Made by a program: the position numbers and the translations under genes
Notes under the pieces: generated by a model
What the model saw: the letters and a program-made list of their open reading frames with translations, nothing else
Told to the model about the DNA's origin: nothing
Database searches by the model: none
Shown here: positions 29,701-37,608 of the stretch, one piece after another
Layout: every line of letters begins with the position of its first letter
How positions within the stretch are numbered: the stretch's first letter is position 1
Assembly: GCA_002320815.1 (NCBI GenBank)
Contig: DCLA01000002.1
Coordinates: 103,795-167,794 of the forward strand
Direction of reading: 5' to 3'
Length of the DNA: 64,000 nucleotides
Origin: Myxococcales bacterium UBA1660
GTDB taxonomy: Bacteria; Myxococcota_A; Polyangia; Polyangiales; Houyiibacteriaceae

Positions 29701-31997
29701 GGGCCTTCGCGGCCTACCAGGAGGTGGTCGAGCGCGACCCGGGCGACGAGCGGGCCACCGAGGCCCTCGAGCGGCTGGGTCGGCAGCCGGAGATGGCCCT
29801 CGAGGTCGTCGACGTGCTGGAGCGCGCCTACCGCGACACCGGCGCGATGGACAAGGTCGCCGGCCTCTACGACATCCGCATCGAGCTGGCCGACTCCGAG
29901 GGCGAGCGCGTGCGTCTCCTGCAGGAGGCGGCGCAGCTCTGGGAGAACGACCTCGGTCAGCCCGCCAAGGCTCTCGAGGCCCTGCGCAAGGCCTTCCTGG
30001 TCGACCCGCGGGACCTGGCCATCCTGGACGACGTCGACCGGCTCGCCGGCGCGACGGGCGAGTGGGAGAGCCTCCGCGGGTTGGTGGAAGCCGTCATCGA
30101 CGAGGGCGGCCTGGACCGCATGCTCAGCCGGGACCTCGAGATGCGCGCCGCGGGCTGGTACCGCGACCGGCTCGGGGACCTCGAGGCCGCGGAAGCGCGG
30201 CTCCGGGGTGCCGTGGGGGCCGACCCCGACTCCCTCGAGGCCCACGCCGAGCTGGTGGAGCTGCTGCGGGCCATGGACGGGCGGGAGGCCGAGCTGGTCG
30301 CCGCGCTCCGCGAGTGGGCCAAGGTCGAGCTCGACGAGGAGGCCCGCAAGGCCCGCCTCCGCGAGGCGGCGACCCTGAGCGAGAGCGTCCTGCACGATCC
30401 GGCGATGGCCGCCCAGTGTCTGCTCTCCATCCTGGAGGCGGACCCGACCGAGTCCGAGGCGCTGGCCGAGCTCACCCGGATCCGCGAGGCTCAGGAGAAG
30501 TGGGGCGAGGTCGTGCGGCTCCTGGAGCGGCGCATCGAGGCCGCCTTCGACGTGGAGCACCGCAAGGAGCTCCGGCGCAAGCTCGCCTTCGTGCTCGCCG
30601 AGAAGCTCGAGGACACCCGCCGGGCCACCGAGGCCTGGGAGGGCCTCCTCGACGAGGATCCCGACAGCATGGAGGCCATGGACGCGCTCCAGGGTCTCTA
30701 CGAAGGGGCCGAGCGCTGGGACGACCTGCGCCTGCTCCTCGACCGTCGCCTGGACGCCGCCGAGAACGACGAGCAGCGCATCGCCGCCCGGGTGGGCCTC
30801 GCCCGCCTGGCGGAGAAGGCCTTCGGTCGCCGCGGGGACGCCATGGATCAGCTCCGGGGCATCCTGGAGATCGATCCCCACAACGGCGACGCCCTGGACG
30901 AGATGGAGCGCCTGCTCGGCCTCGAGGGTCACTGGGACGAGGTGGTCGAGCTCCTCGAGAACCGGCTGGCCCAGACCGCGGAGCCCAAGCCCATCCTCCT
31001 GCGCCTCGCGGCGGTCCACGAGACCGAGCGCGAGGACCTGGACGCCGGCGTGGCCACCCTCGAGCGGATCCTGGCGGTCGACCCGGGCGACCGGGCGGCC
31101 CTGGAGCGCCTCATCGGGATCCACGAGACCCGGGAGGCCTGGGTCGACGCCGTGGCCGGCCTGGAGCGGCTGGTGCCGCTGCAGGAGCCGCACGAGGCCG
31201 CCGCGACCGAGCGCCGTGTGGCCCAGCTCGCCGAAGAGAAGCTCGAGGACTCGGAGCGGGCCCTGGCGGCGCTCCAGCGCTCCTACGAGCTCGAGCCTTC
31301 GGCCACCACCCACGAGCTCCTCAAGGAGCACTACGAGCGGCACGAGCGCTGGGGCGAGCTGGCGGTGATGCTCCAGGCCGAGGCGGACGCCGAAGAGGAT
31401 GAGGCCACCAAGGTCGACCTCCTCAAGAAGGTGGCCGACCTCTACCAAGGGAAGCTCGACGACCCCGGCTCCGCCGCCACGGCGCTGGAGCAGGCCGTCG
31501 CCATGCGCGCCGAGGACCGGGAGATCCTCCTGCCCCTCTGCGACCTCTACATCGCCGCTGGGCGCCAGCAGGACGCGGTGCCGGTGTTGGAGAAGATCAT
31601 CGAGAGCTTCGGGGGCCGCCGGAGCAAGGAGCTGGCCTCCTTCCACCACATGCTCGGCAAGGCCCTGGAGGGGATGGGGCAGACCGACGCCGCCCTCGAG
31701 CACTACGACTCGGCGTTCAAGATCGACCTCACCAACGTCAAGGTCCTCCGGGACCTCGGCAAGCTGACCCACGCCACCGGCGACTACGCGCGCGCCCAGA
31801 AGACCTTCCGGGCGCTGCTGCTCCAGAAGCTCGACGCCGACGCGGGCATCACCAAGGCCGACGTCTACTTCTACCTCGGCGACCTGGCGAACAAGGATGG
31901 CGACTCCCGCAAGGCGATCTCCATGCTCGAGCGCGCGGTGACCGAGGAGAAGGGCCACCCCCAGGCCACGGCGCTGCTCGAGGAGCTCAAGGGCTGA
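20748..31997 (+). CDS. Giant tandem TPR/HAT-like solenoid protein (3749 residues)
   Basis: One uninterrupted frame of 11,250 bases. I chose the ATG at 20748 because GGGAGG precedes it and the 27 upstream codons do not look protein-like. There is no signal peptide or membrane helix, so it is probably cytoplasmic. The chain consists of about 45 modules of roughly 75-85 residues. Each pairs a TPR-like helix hairpin (AIxxYERVLELDPxHxxALxAL) with a helix centred on ERWxDLxxVLxxRL and one centred on AxLYExxLxDxxxA. The composition is strongly acidic with many Arg, and cysteine is very rare. The last 150 residues are closer to canonical TPRs (MLGKALEGMGQTDAALEHYD). A protein scaffold is the likeliest role. 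No catalytic domain was seen. Confidence 0.93.
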   Translation: MALTVANYLGQLRDDPEDQEAFRGLAATLDSGDTSLIGEQPLRLLEAARHGHERRGELRTVAWLIQLETGLTDDDPGFQAVLYKELGRLRQEELLDSEGAIEAYRSALELKPEDEEVEMALEEIEQATEKWRPIADRFIEEASDASDAGLKASMLTRAAMLIWQHQGKGKTKEVDKLFKQALKADPAATRAARLYCVILKERDKWKDVAHVLSRTADAARGRDDKLNLYIQAARVYAKQLENPESAASCYQRALDFAPGHEEALRFLVEYFTERELWDELVSLYEEALRSRQQLESEQGILLQIGMVHWRIRQSPAEAEPYFARLRKIDPAHPGMIGFYREFLGAKGQSEDADEAQEARNRHLTILGDALRVAERPEQKAELGVELARTAQAAGATERAIDAWKAVQRLDPTHEEAGHALRELYARGEKWNALVEVMKAELDALPAGGDDPAIKERRVALLRELIPIYRDELHLDVMVINSYNALLEEEPGDTEALDQLARTYEQMGRYNDLIQVLGQQAESLEDPAAQVAIHMRIARLWIDRFANYNQATKPLEAIIEIDPEHREALAELKTIYTKKRAWKALFDVLSREAQLSSDPDARLELKIELARLAGDRLHKHDEAIALWKEVIAEQPDFSEALESLVKLADKEKDWESLAGALELQLERTDEERRRIKILQKLGTTYGEHLGDPARAAGAWKRVLQIDPRNGRALRTLRESFAAARDWEGLEALYAENQDWDGLVDVLGTAAERAEDPELKKELSFRAASIYEERIGNPERAFRSYERVLSVDPNDARAARALIPIYRDQEKWSRLVGLHEVLLQNLPEEAPLDERLELLEQLRELSATRTRDDQGAFRWAAKAYELAPVDAEVRKRVEDAASKAGAHERLSDLFRQRLEQEDVSGREKTQLRRKLASLAGEKLGKSDDAIVQLQQILETDPTDEEAVQALDRLYRQENRSEDLRRLYVHRLEHADSEEKRYVLLGELARLEEDVLSDPDSAAERYRAMVEIEPGDHAALHCLDRLALEGERWGELGEVLARRADLASGDERIGLVVRLGDVRRQKLDDLRGALDAYADVVGADATHQAGIQGIEAIAEADEELRAEASRHLETAYEATGRFDELGRILEARLALTEDKDDKRALQLQLAELRATALGDPEGAYAALESAFLDAPADVELWDRLAAAAEGAGKHEDLAAAYDTAIEAGALGEEDVAQLSERVAEIYDVILGTPAKAEKHHKRVLQHDPLHDRAFFSLKELYTNAERWDDLQVIYRNRIAETLDDEAKLELLLQVCFLFEEILDDADLAIRSYQEVLELSPDHAPTRRALERLFRRSERWRDLVALLRQDLDAEDDDQKRLELTYEIGELHEKNLQEPSAAVDQYEMVLETNPTHLKAQQSLERLIDVAEQRQRIAAILEPLYESQGAWQDFARILEIQLEAVTDPAGQVALLTRLGELYESHIHDLDRAFQAFARAVLADPEDVPAREQLQRLAVARGAARERAEILEKALASAEGNAHLESELLLEIARLYDDEIQDTERAERAYEKLLEVDADNPDVVLPAARALERIHLVKGNHEKLARDYRLQIKTEFDAERRGELLVRLATLLEDELEDVAGAIAAHRERLDLDPTSRDALRSLERLYEREGEWQRLVGILQALDGAVDDEDERRVIGRRIGEVYEEKQEDVDNAIVAYNDVLSRFGPDDRTLESLARLYRKSERLDDLLEVLEMQLMRAEDAGSDADTRAQIQFEMAEVMRTHTGDLERATEIYERILDLAPGHPPTIEALEEIITDPDASERVSAARALVAHYESQSAYDELVGALEVMAGSEDPVERLRSLRRAAEVADVGRDDQAQAFRLLGSAVKEALGEPDLAAMLDELARLSAVASKHEEHVDLLENIAPDIFDGDLQTEVLMRAASLAESPLEQTERARRFYQRVLEVRPDHEQALDALDALQAGAGDYDALLETLRRKTELAETPAERVALLERRADIRENEMSDVSGAIDAMEGVLVEDPHRTSAYERLAGLYEKAERWSDLGATLERQLEAGAGQGVLVRHRLGTVALERLNDAYQALDQFKAALGLDPSHEPTIARLQAMMESEEHRGQAAEILEPVFLSRMDWPNVTATLEARLSATHDEMDRKEILRRLGQIHEDYLEDLEGALACYARLLQEDVRDRETRDTLSRLGKVLEEWETLAGIFGAAVEKEGVLDEEMAELSMETGRLYQELAGKPAQAVPYYERVLELDPTRRRAFDQLRLCLESLERWEDLLGLLRRRVDVADSDEERVLLLHRIAELEETRQQNVDAAITAHRDALMIDQSDLVATEALDRLFQQTERWDDLADHLRARIDQAMGLPEEAELKYRLGKLLIEKQNDTVQAIDVFETVLQLRPDHTPTVTALEALVMDPEHQQRITEILEPIYRGADQWKKLVAVLEAQASATEDPYEKRTTLSEVGRLHEERGNDPRMAFEAWARAFAAEPIEEEPRAEVDRLAGLLDSWNEHVAAYEQAIQVAQDPALKTQLLAMVARVHDEKRGDPRSAIRTYERLVQHDPDDMSALDALEALQTMVGDWKGLAAVLSTKVERTYDPIERAELLRRGASVLEELLGDPEAAIELYERAATEDPDDPIALESLDRLFAGASAFERLAEILGRRLEVEDDPDLKVEVGLRLGQLNDTQLKRPNQSIDAYLRVLEIEPGQRAAVDALGALYERQAMWPELLENLELRAGMAEADAERVQLLHRAGGIHERELDDVYEALAKYQQVLEIDNRHEPAVQAVIRVSHLEDYRMQAAEILEPLLHLQERWDDLAELHALKADGATDPFDKKAELQKLAEVHEHGRHDDRAAFTAIARAFGEDPNDEALAENLERLAEKTDQWGQLADTLESRASNSFDPQNARQLYVRLARVAENRLNDPSRAIGATQRALEQVGDDEALLQHLDELLVATERWHELGDVLERRGNLSTDPTERAGLLVRLGELRETHQGDLRGAFAAYQEVVERDPGDERATEALERLGRQPEMALEVVDVLERAYRDTGAMDKVAGLYDIRIELADSEGERVRLLQEAAQLWENDLGQPAKALEALRKAFLVDPRDLAILDDVDRLAGATGEWESLRGLVEAVIDEGGLDRMLSRDLEMRAAGWYRDRLGDLEAAEARLRGAVGADPDSLEAHAELVELLRAMDGREAELVAALREWAKVELDEEARKARLREAATLSESVLHDPAMAAQCLLSILEADPTESEALAELTRIREAQEKWGEVVRLLERRIEAAFDVEHRKELRRKLAFVLAEKLEDTRRATEAWEGLLDEDPDSMEAMDALQGLYEGAERWDDLRLLLDRRLDAAENDEQRIAARVGLARLAEKAFGRRGDAMDQLRGILEIDPHNGDALDEMERLLGLEGHWDEVVELLENRLAQTAEPKPILLRLAAVHETEREDLDAGVATLERILAVDPGDRAALERLIGIHETREAWVDAVAGLERLVPLQEPHEAAATERRVAQLAEEKLEDSERALAALQRSYELEPSATTHELLKEHYERHERWGELAVMLQAEADAEEDEATKVDLLKKVADLYQGKLDDPGSAATALEQAVAMRAEDREILLPLCDLYIAAGRQQDAVPVLEKIIESFGGRRSKELASFHHMLGKALEGMGQTDAALEHYDSAFKIDLTNVKVLRDLGKLTHATGDYARAQKTFRALLLQKLDADAGITKADVYFYLGDLANKDGDSRKAISMLERAVTEEKGHPQATALLEELKG

Positions 31998-31998
31998 G

Positions 31999-32838
31999 GT
32001 GAGGCCGCTCGCGGTGCTCATCGACGGCGAGCGGGCGGATTCCGTCCCCGTCGTCGACCGCGGCTTCCTCTACGGCGACGCCCTCTTCGAGGTCCTGCGG
32101 ACCCACGACGGGGGCCCGGCGTTCCTGGGGGCCCACCTGGACCGCCTGGCGGCGGGCGGGCGGCTCCTCGACTTCGGGGAGCCGCTGCCGCGCGCGGGTT
32201 TCCAGGCCGACGTGCGGCAGCTGGCGGCGCTGGCCCCTGACGTCGTCCTCCGGCTCTTCTGGACCCGTGGGGACGGCGCCTCGTTGGCGACCGAGCCGGA
32301 GCGGTCTCGGCGCGTCGCCATGGCGTTCCCGCTCGTGCGCCTGCCCGCCCACGCCTACGCGGAAGGCGTGGACGCGGTGGTGCTCCCGGGAGTCGCGACG
32401 TCGATCCGCGGGGCCAAGGTCGCGGGCTATGCCCCCAACGTCGTGGCGACGCGGCGGGCGCGGGCGCGGGGGGTGCACGAAGCGCTGCTCGAGGACCCCA
32501 GTGGCCGGGTCGAGGAGGGAGCCACGAGCAACCTCTTCCTGGTGGTGGACGGCGCGCTGGTGACGGCGCCGACCGACCGGATCCTCCCGGGCGTCACCCG
32601 GGCGGAGGTCCTGCGGTTGGCGCGCGCGGCGGGTCTCGCGGTCCGGGAGGAGCCCCCGGACCGCGCGCTGCTCGAGCGCGCCGACGAGGTCTTCCTGACC
32701 AGCAGCATCCGGGAGATCGTCGCGGTGCGCTCCATCGATGGCGATTCGCCCACGCCACCGGGGCCGATCACCCGACAACTGGCGGCTGCCTACGCCGAGG
32801 CCGCGCGAAGGGACGCCGAGCGAGCGCTTCGCGTTTGA
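31999..32838 (+). CDS. Class IV aminotransferase (PabC/D-amino acid aminotransferase-like)
   Basis: A 279-residue fold-type IV PLP enzyme. The start is GTG at 31999, one base after the stop of the giant gene, so the two are probably co-transcribed. FLYGDALFEVLRT is the family N-terminal motif. The PLP lysine is in GAKVAGYAPNVVATRRAR (about residue 138). EGATSNLFLV and the TSSIREIVAV end are typical. Relatives include 4-amino-4-deoxychorismate lyase, branched-chain aminotransferase and D-alanine aminotransferase; sequence reading alone does not decide among them. Confidence 0.88.
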   Translation: MRPLAVLIDGERADSVPVVDRGFLYGDALFEVLRTHDGGPAFLGAHLDRLAAGGRLLDFGEPLPRAGFQADVRQLAALAPDVVLRLFWTRGDGASLATEPERSRRVAMAFPLVRLPAHAYAEGVDAVVLPGVATSIRGAKVAGYAPNVVATRRARARGVHEALLEDPSGRVEEGATSNLFLVVDGALVTAPTDRILPGVTRAEVLRLARAAGLAVREEPPDRALLERADEVFLTSSIREIVAVRSIDGDSPTPPGPITRQLAAAYAEAARRDAERALRV

Positions 32839-32887
32839 CCGGACCCGGCTTCGGCGGTATGCACCCCGGCCTTTCGAGGAATTTCCC

Positions 32888-33031
32888 ATGTCCGATACCA
32901 GCAAGACCGAGACCCGCCGCGCCAACCGTTACAAGAAGATGGGGCAGGACCGTAAGAAGCAGCTCGCCAAGGGCACCACGCCCAAGTTCCCCATCCACCA
33001 GGATGGGAAGAAGAGCGCCGACAAGAAGTGA
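32888..33031 (+). CDS. Small basic protein (47 residues)
   Basis: A 47-residue Lys/Arg-rich protein starting with the ATG at 32888. It begins MSDTSKTETRRANRYKKMGQ and ends with a Lys-rich tail, carrying about 15 basic residues and no cysteines. GAGGAA at 32876-32881 is a good ribosome-binding site. A clear hairpin follows its stop. It resembles small nucleic-acid-associated or ribosome-associated proteins in composition only; no family is recognised. Confidence 0.7.
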   Translation: MSDTSKTETRRANRYKKMGQDRKKQLAKGTTPKFPIHQDGKKSADKK

Positions 33032-33033
33032 CC

Positions 33034-33060
33034 TCGTCGGGGGCCTCGCGCCCTCGACGA
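33034..33060. terminator. Bidirectional hairpin between convergent genes
   Basis: TCGTCGGGGGC (33034-33044) pairs with GCCCTCGACGA (33050-33060) over 11 positions, one of them G-U, with a five-base loop. It lies between convergent ends at 33031 and 33080. Confidence 0.65.
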
Positions 33061-33079
33061 TGATCTCACCCGACCTTCC

Positions 33080-34300
33080 TCAGTGGAGGGTGTGGTGATG
33101 TCCGTCGTGCTCGACCGTGGGCACGTCTTGTTCGCGCGGACCCGGGTTGGACGCCAGGTACACGACGAACCCCTCGTCGTCCTGGCTGGCCAGGTCGCGT
33201 AGCCGAGCTTCGGCCAAGGCCTCGAGCGAGGCCAAGGCCTCGTCGTGCTCGCGTTCTTCGGCGGCCATCGTGGCCAGCTTGGCCTTCGCCTGCTTGCGCC
33301 GGCGGCGCCAGGCGGCGACCAGGAGGAGGGCCGCGATGACCCAGAACGTGCCGCCGCCGACGATGAGCGGCAAGGCGCGGGCGCGCTCGGAGACCGACGC
33401 CAGCCAGTCGCGTTCGAACTGGCCGGGGGTCACGGCGTAGGCATCGCTCAGGGCCTTCTCGAAGGTCTCGCCTTCGGCGAGCTCGCCCACCAGGGTCTGG
33501 AAGCGTCGCCCGCTCCGGGCGTCGCGGCGTAGGTAGCGCACCAGGTCGGCCGCCTGTGCGTAGGCGAGGTTCACCTCGTGGGCCTGGGCGGGGAAGCTCC
33601 GATCGAGCTGCCCCAGGGGGATCAGGCGGTCCCCGAAGTGACCCTCCCAGAGCGTCTTCACGCGCTCCAGGGAGCGCTCCCCCGACTGCTGGATGGCCAC
33701 GCCCTCCACGAACCAGCGGGGCAGGGGGTGCCCGGCCACCGCGCGCCGCAGCGCGATGTGGCTCAGCTCGTGGACGAAGACGGTCTCCACGTCCGGCCGC
33801 TCCCAGGTGTCCGGGACCGTCAGGCTGAGCAGGATCAGTCCCAGATCCCCATAGGCCACGCCGCTCGCGTAGGCGGGCGGGGGCGCCCAGCTCGGGGCGA
33901 GCTCGCGCATCTCGTCCGGGTTGCGGACGATGCGGACCTCGAGCGTGTCGTCGACGTCCACGCCGAGGTCGCCCTCCAGGGTGGCCCAGTCGTCGGCGAC
34001 GCGCTCGGCCAGGGCCTCCATCTCGTAGGCCGCGCCGTCGGGGTAGACCCACCGCACGTGGCCCCGCTCTTCGGTGAGGTACCCCTCGGGGGGCTCCGGC
34101 AGAGGCGGGGGCTCGCTCTCGGTGGTCCACCCGGCGACATCGCCGCCCTGGGCCCGGGCGGTGGGAGCCAGGGAGACCGCGCCGAGGAAGGCGAGGGCGA
34201 ACAGGAGCCGCTGGAGGATCCGGAGCACGGAGGAGGCAGTCGCGGCGAGGGCCCCGCCGTTAGCCGGCCCCCGGGGCCCCTCCTGCCGTGGTCGCCTCAT
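33080..34300 (-). CDS. Membrane-anchored peptidase-MA-like zinc metalloprotease
   Basis: A 406-residue protein. A signal peptide (LAFLGAVSLAPTARAQ) is preceded by an unusually long N-terminus from the ATG at 34300. The gluzincin motif VFVHELSHIALRR has HExxH, and the third ligand lies in WFVEGVAIQQSGE, as in the peptidase MA family. A single membrane helix (LIVGGGTFWVIAALLLVAAW, near 310) is followed by a basic turn and a helical cytoplasmic tail ending in the His-rich DGHHHTLH. The ATG overlaps the stop of the upstream gene. Predicted to act outside the membrane; substrate unknown. Confidence 0.85.
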   Translation of the reverse strand: MRRPRQEGPRGPANGGALAATASSVLRILQRLLFALAFLGAVSLAPTARAQGGDVAGWTTESEPPPLPEPPEGYLTEERGHVRWVYPDGAAYEMEALAERVADDWATLEGDLGVDVDDTLEVRIVRNPDEMRELAPSWAPPPAYASGVAYGDLGLILLSLTVPDTWERPDVETVFVHELSHIALRRAVAGHPLPRWFVEGVAIQQSGERSLERVKTLWEGHFGDRLIPLGQLDRSFPAQAHEVNLAYAQAADLVRYLRRDARSGRRFQTLVGELAEGETFEKALSDAYAVTPGQFERDWLASVSERARALPLIVGGGTFWVIAALLLVAAWRRRRKQAKAKLATMAAEEREHDEALASLEALAEARLRDLASQDDEGFVVYLASNPGPREQDVPTVEHDGHHHTLH

Positions 34301-35208
34301 CCGCCTGGACGGAAGACTATCACTGGATCGGGCTGGGGGTCCTCCCGGGTGGCCCGAATCACGAAGCCGGTGACCACGCCCACCAGGAGCGCGCCGGCCA
34401 CCACGAAGGCCCAGTTCTTCTTGAACCAGGCCCGGGCACCGGTGGCCTCCTCCTCCGGCGCGGGAGGGGGCGTGTCCGCTTCCGGCGCCGCGCTCGCGGT
34501 CTCGGCGGGGGTCGGCGGAGCCGCGTCCGGAGGCGCCGCGGGGCGCCGCTGGGCGGCGCGGGCCGCCCGGGCGATGAAGCGGGTGGCGTCGGCCAGGGGC
34601 TCGAGGGTCAGCCGGTCGCGGAAAAAGCGACCCGCGCGGACGTCGAAGACCTGGACGCGGATCCCGCCCTCGGCTCGCCGGACCACGGCGAGCACGTCGG
34701 CCCCGGCCATCCGGCCGAGGCGGGCCAGGGGGTCGCGGTCATCGTCGCCGAAGCCCAGGCGCCGACGCTCCACGCGCACGCGCTCCAGGCCGTCTTCGAC
34801 CTCGGTGGCGGCGACCCCGCGCAGGGCGGCCCGGAGGATGGAGTCGCCGGGGCGGACCAGCCGGCGCTCGCCGAGCGCTCGATCGAGCTCGAGGGCCGTC
34901 TCCTGGAGCGCGGGATCCGGGTCCCCGGCGACCACCACGGCGACCTTGGGCGGCGTGGGCGCTTCGGCGACCGAAGCAGCGGACCCGGGGGCTTCGTCCG
35001 CGGCCTCGGCCGGGCCATCGGGCTCGGTCGCGGCGGGCTCGTCCGCCTCGACGTCGGCGGCCGCACCCTCGGCCGCGGCGCCGTCGTTCGGTCCCGCTTC
35101 GCTGGCGGCGGGGGAGGCTGCGTCCTCCGGCCCCGCCGGGACGTCGACCTGGGCTCGGCCGGGGGCGGCGAGGGCCCAGGCGAGGGCGAGGGGGACGAGG
35201 ACGCGCAT
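34297..35208 (-). CDS. Exported protein with C-terminal membrane anchor
   Basis: A 303-residue protein with a signal peptide (LALAWALAAPGRAQ), then an Ala/Glu/Asp/Pro linker to about residue 85. A compact domain follows (KVAVVVAGDPDPALQETALEL, then a GADVLAVVRRAEGGIRVQVFD strand pair). A Pro/Ala linker leads to one C-terminal helix (WAFVVAGALLVGVVTGFVI). The central strands recall the small alpha/beta sensor domains of PEGA-type and LpoB-like envelope proteins, but no family is certain. It overlaps the metalloprotease gene (ATGA), so the two probably work together. Confidence 0.7.
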   Translation of the reverse strand: MRVLVPLALAWALAAPGRAQVDVPAGPEDAASPAASEAGPNDGAAAEGAAADVEADEPAATEPDGPAEAADEAPGSAASVAEAPTPPKVAVVVAGDPDPALQETALELDRALGERRLVRPGDSILRAALRGVAATEVEDGLERVRVERRRLGFGDDDRDPLARLGRMAGADVLAVVRRAEGGIRVQVFDVRAGRFFRDRLTLEPLADATRFIARAARAAQRRPAAPPDAAPPTPAETASAAPEADTPPPAPEEEATGARAWFKKNWAFVVAGALLVGVVTGFVIRATREDPQPDPVIVFRPGG

Positions 35209-35297
35209 GGCCCCGACCTATCACGAGCCCCCGGCGTCGGCGAGGCGGTGACGTGGCGCACGGACCCGAGCGCCCATGCGAGCTACGCCCCGGAGCG

Positions 35298-36680
<1,383 letters not shown>

Positions 36681-36691
36681 AGGCCGCGGCA

Positions 36692-36725
36692 CCGTCGTCG
36701 TCACCCGTAGGGCTGACGACGACGG
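36692..36725. terminator. Bidirectional terminator between cbs and the CitE-like gene
   Basis: CCGTCGTCGTCA (36692-36703) and TGACGACGACGG (36714-36725) are perfect 12-base complements. Within the loop CCC-GTA-GGG can pair further. It lies between the convergent ends at 36680 and 36742. Confidence 0.8.
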
Positions 36726-36741
36726 CCTGCTGTCAGCGGTG

Positions 36742-37608
36742 TCAGCGGGCGGCGATGGCGTCGGCGAGGGCGACCAAGCGGTGCGCCGCTTCGACGTGCA
36801 GGTTCTCGACGAGCTTGCCGTCGACCAGCACCACGCCCTTGCCCTCCGCCTCGGCGGCGGCGTGGGCTTCGATCACGCGCCGCGAGAAGGTCACGGCGTC
36901 CTCGCTGGGTGCGAAGACCTCGTTGGCAGCGGCGAGCTGCTTGGGGTGGATGAGCGTCTTGCCGTCGAAGCCGAGCTCCGCGCCCTGGACGCAGCTCGCG
37001 CGGAAGCCGTCCTCGTCGTTCAGGTCCAGGTAGACCCCATCGAGGATGGCCAGGCCCGCGGCGCGTGCGGCCAGGAGACAGGTCCCCAGCCCGACGAGCA
37101 TGGGCAGCCGCATCGCGGTGTGGGCCGCGTGGAGGTCCTTGGCCAGGTCGCTGGTCCCCATGACGAAGCCGCGCAGCTTCGGCGACGAGTCCGCGATGGC
37201 CTCGGCGCGCAGGATCCCCCGCGGGGTCTCCATCATGCACCAGAGCTCGAGGTCGGCCGGCGCGCCGGCGCCCTCCAGGACCTGCTGCGCGCGCAGCACG
37301 GTCTCCGCGCTCTCGACCTTCGGCAGCAGGACGCCGTGAGCCCCGGCGGTGGCCGCGGCGCGCAGGTCGTCCTCGCCCCATGCGGTCTCGAGACCGTTCA
37401 CCCGGAGGAGGATCTCCCGGTGGCCGTAGCCCCCTTCGGTCAGGGCGGCGACGACCTGGGTCCGCGCCTCGGCCTTCTGCGCCGGGCTGACCGCGTCCTC
37501 GAGGTCGAGGATCAGCCCATCGGCGTCGAGGGTGCGGCCCTTCTCCAGCGCGCGGGCGTTGGAGCCGGGCATGTAGAGCACGCTGCGGCGGGGTCGGGCG
37601 GCGCTCAC
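36742..37608 (-). CDS. HpcH/HpaI-family CoA-ester lyase (CitE-like)
   Basis: A 288-residue TIM-barrel protein. It starts at GTG 37608, overlapping the stop of the malyl-CoA lyase gene. RSVLYMPGSNARALEKG and LILDLEDAVSPAQK are the CitE-like opening, with Arg and acidic metal ligands; LLPKVES and MMETPRGI carry the catalytic glutamates, and FDGKTLIHPKQ closes the barrel. Family members cleave or hydrolyse malyl-, methylmalyl-, citramalyl- or citryl-CoA. Next to a true malyl-CoA lyase it might be a malyl-CoA thioesterase or citramalyl-CoA lyase. No citrate lyase alpha or gamma subunits are present, so classical citrate lyase is unlikely. Confidence 0.87.
   Translation of the reverse strand: MSAARPRRSVLYMPGSNARALEKGRTLDADGLILDLEDAVSPAQKAEARTQVVAALTEGGYGHREILLRVNGLETAWGEDDLRAAATAGAHGVLLPKVESAETVLRAQQVLEGAGAPADLELWCMMETPRGILRAEAIADSSPKLRGFVMGTSDLAKDLHAAHTAMRLPMLVGLGTCLLAARAAGLAILDGVYLDLNDEDGFRASCVQGAELGFDGKTLIHPKQLAAANEVFAPSEDAVTFSRRVIEAHAAAEAEGKGVVLVDGKLVENLHVEAAHRLVALADAIAAR

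Noticed and set aside
20400..32021. Two very long minus-strand frames (1689 and 2175 codons) opposite the giant gene
   Set aside because: They mirror the codon pattern of the plus-strand solenoid, are dominated by Leu/Val/Glu/Gly/Arg runs and have no domain. High GC with third-position G/C bias removes stops from the opposite strand.
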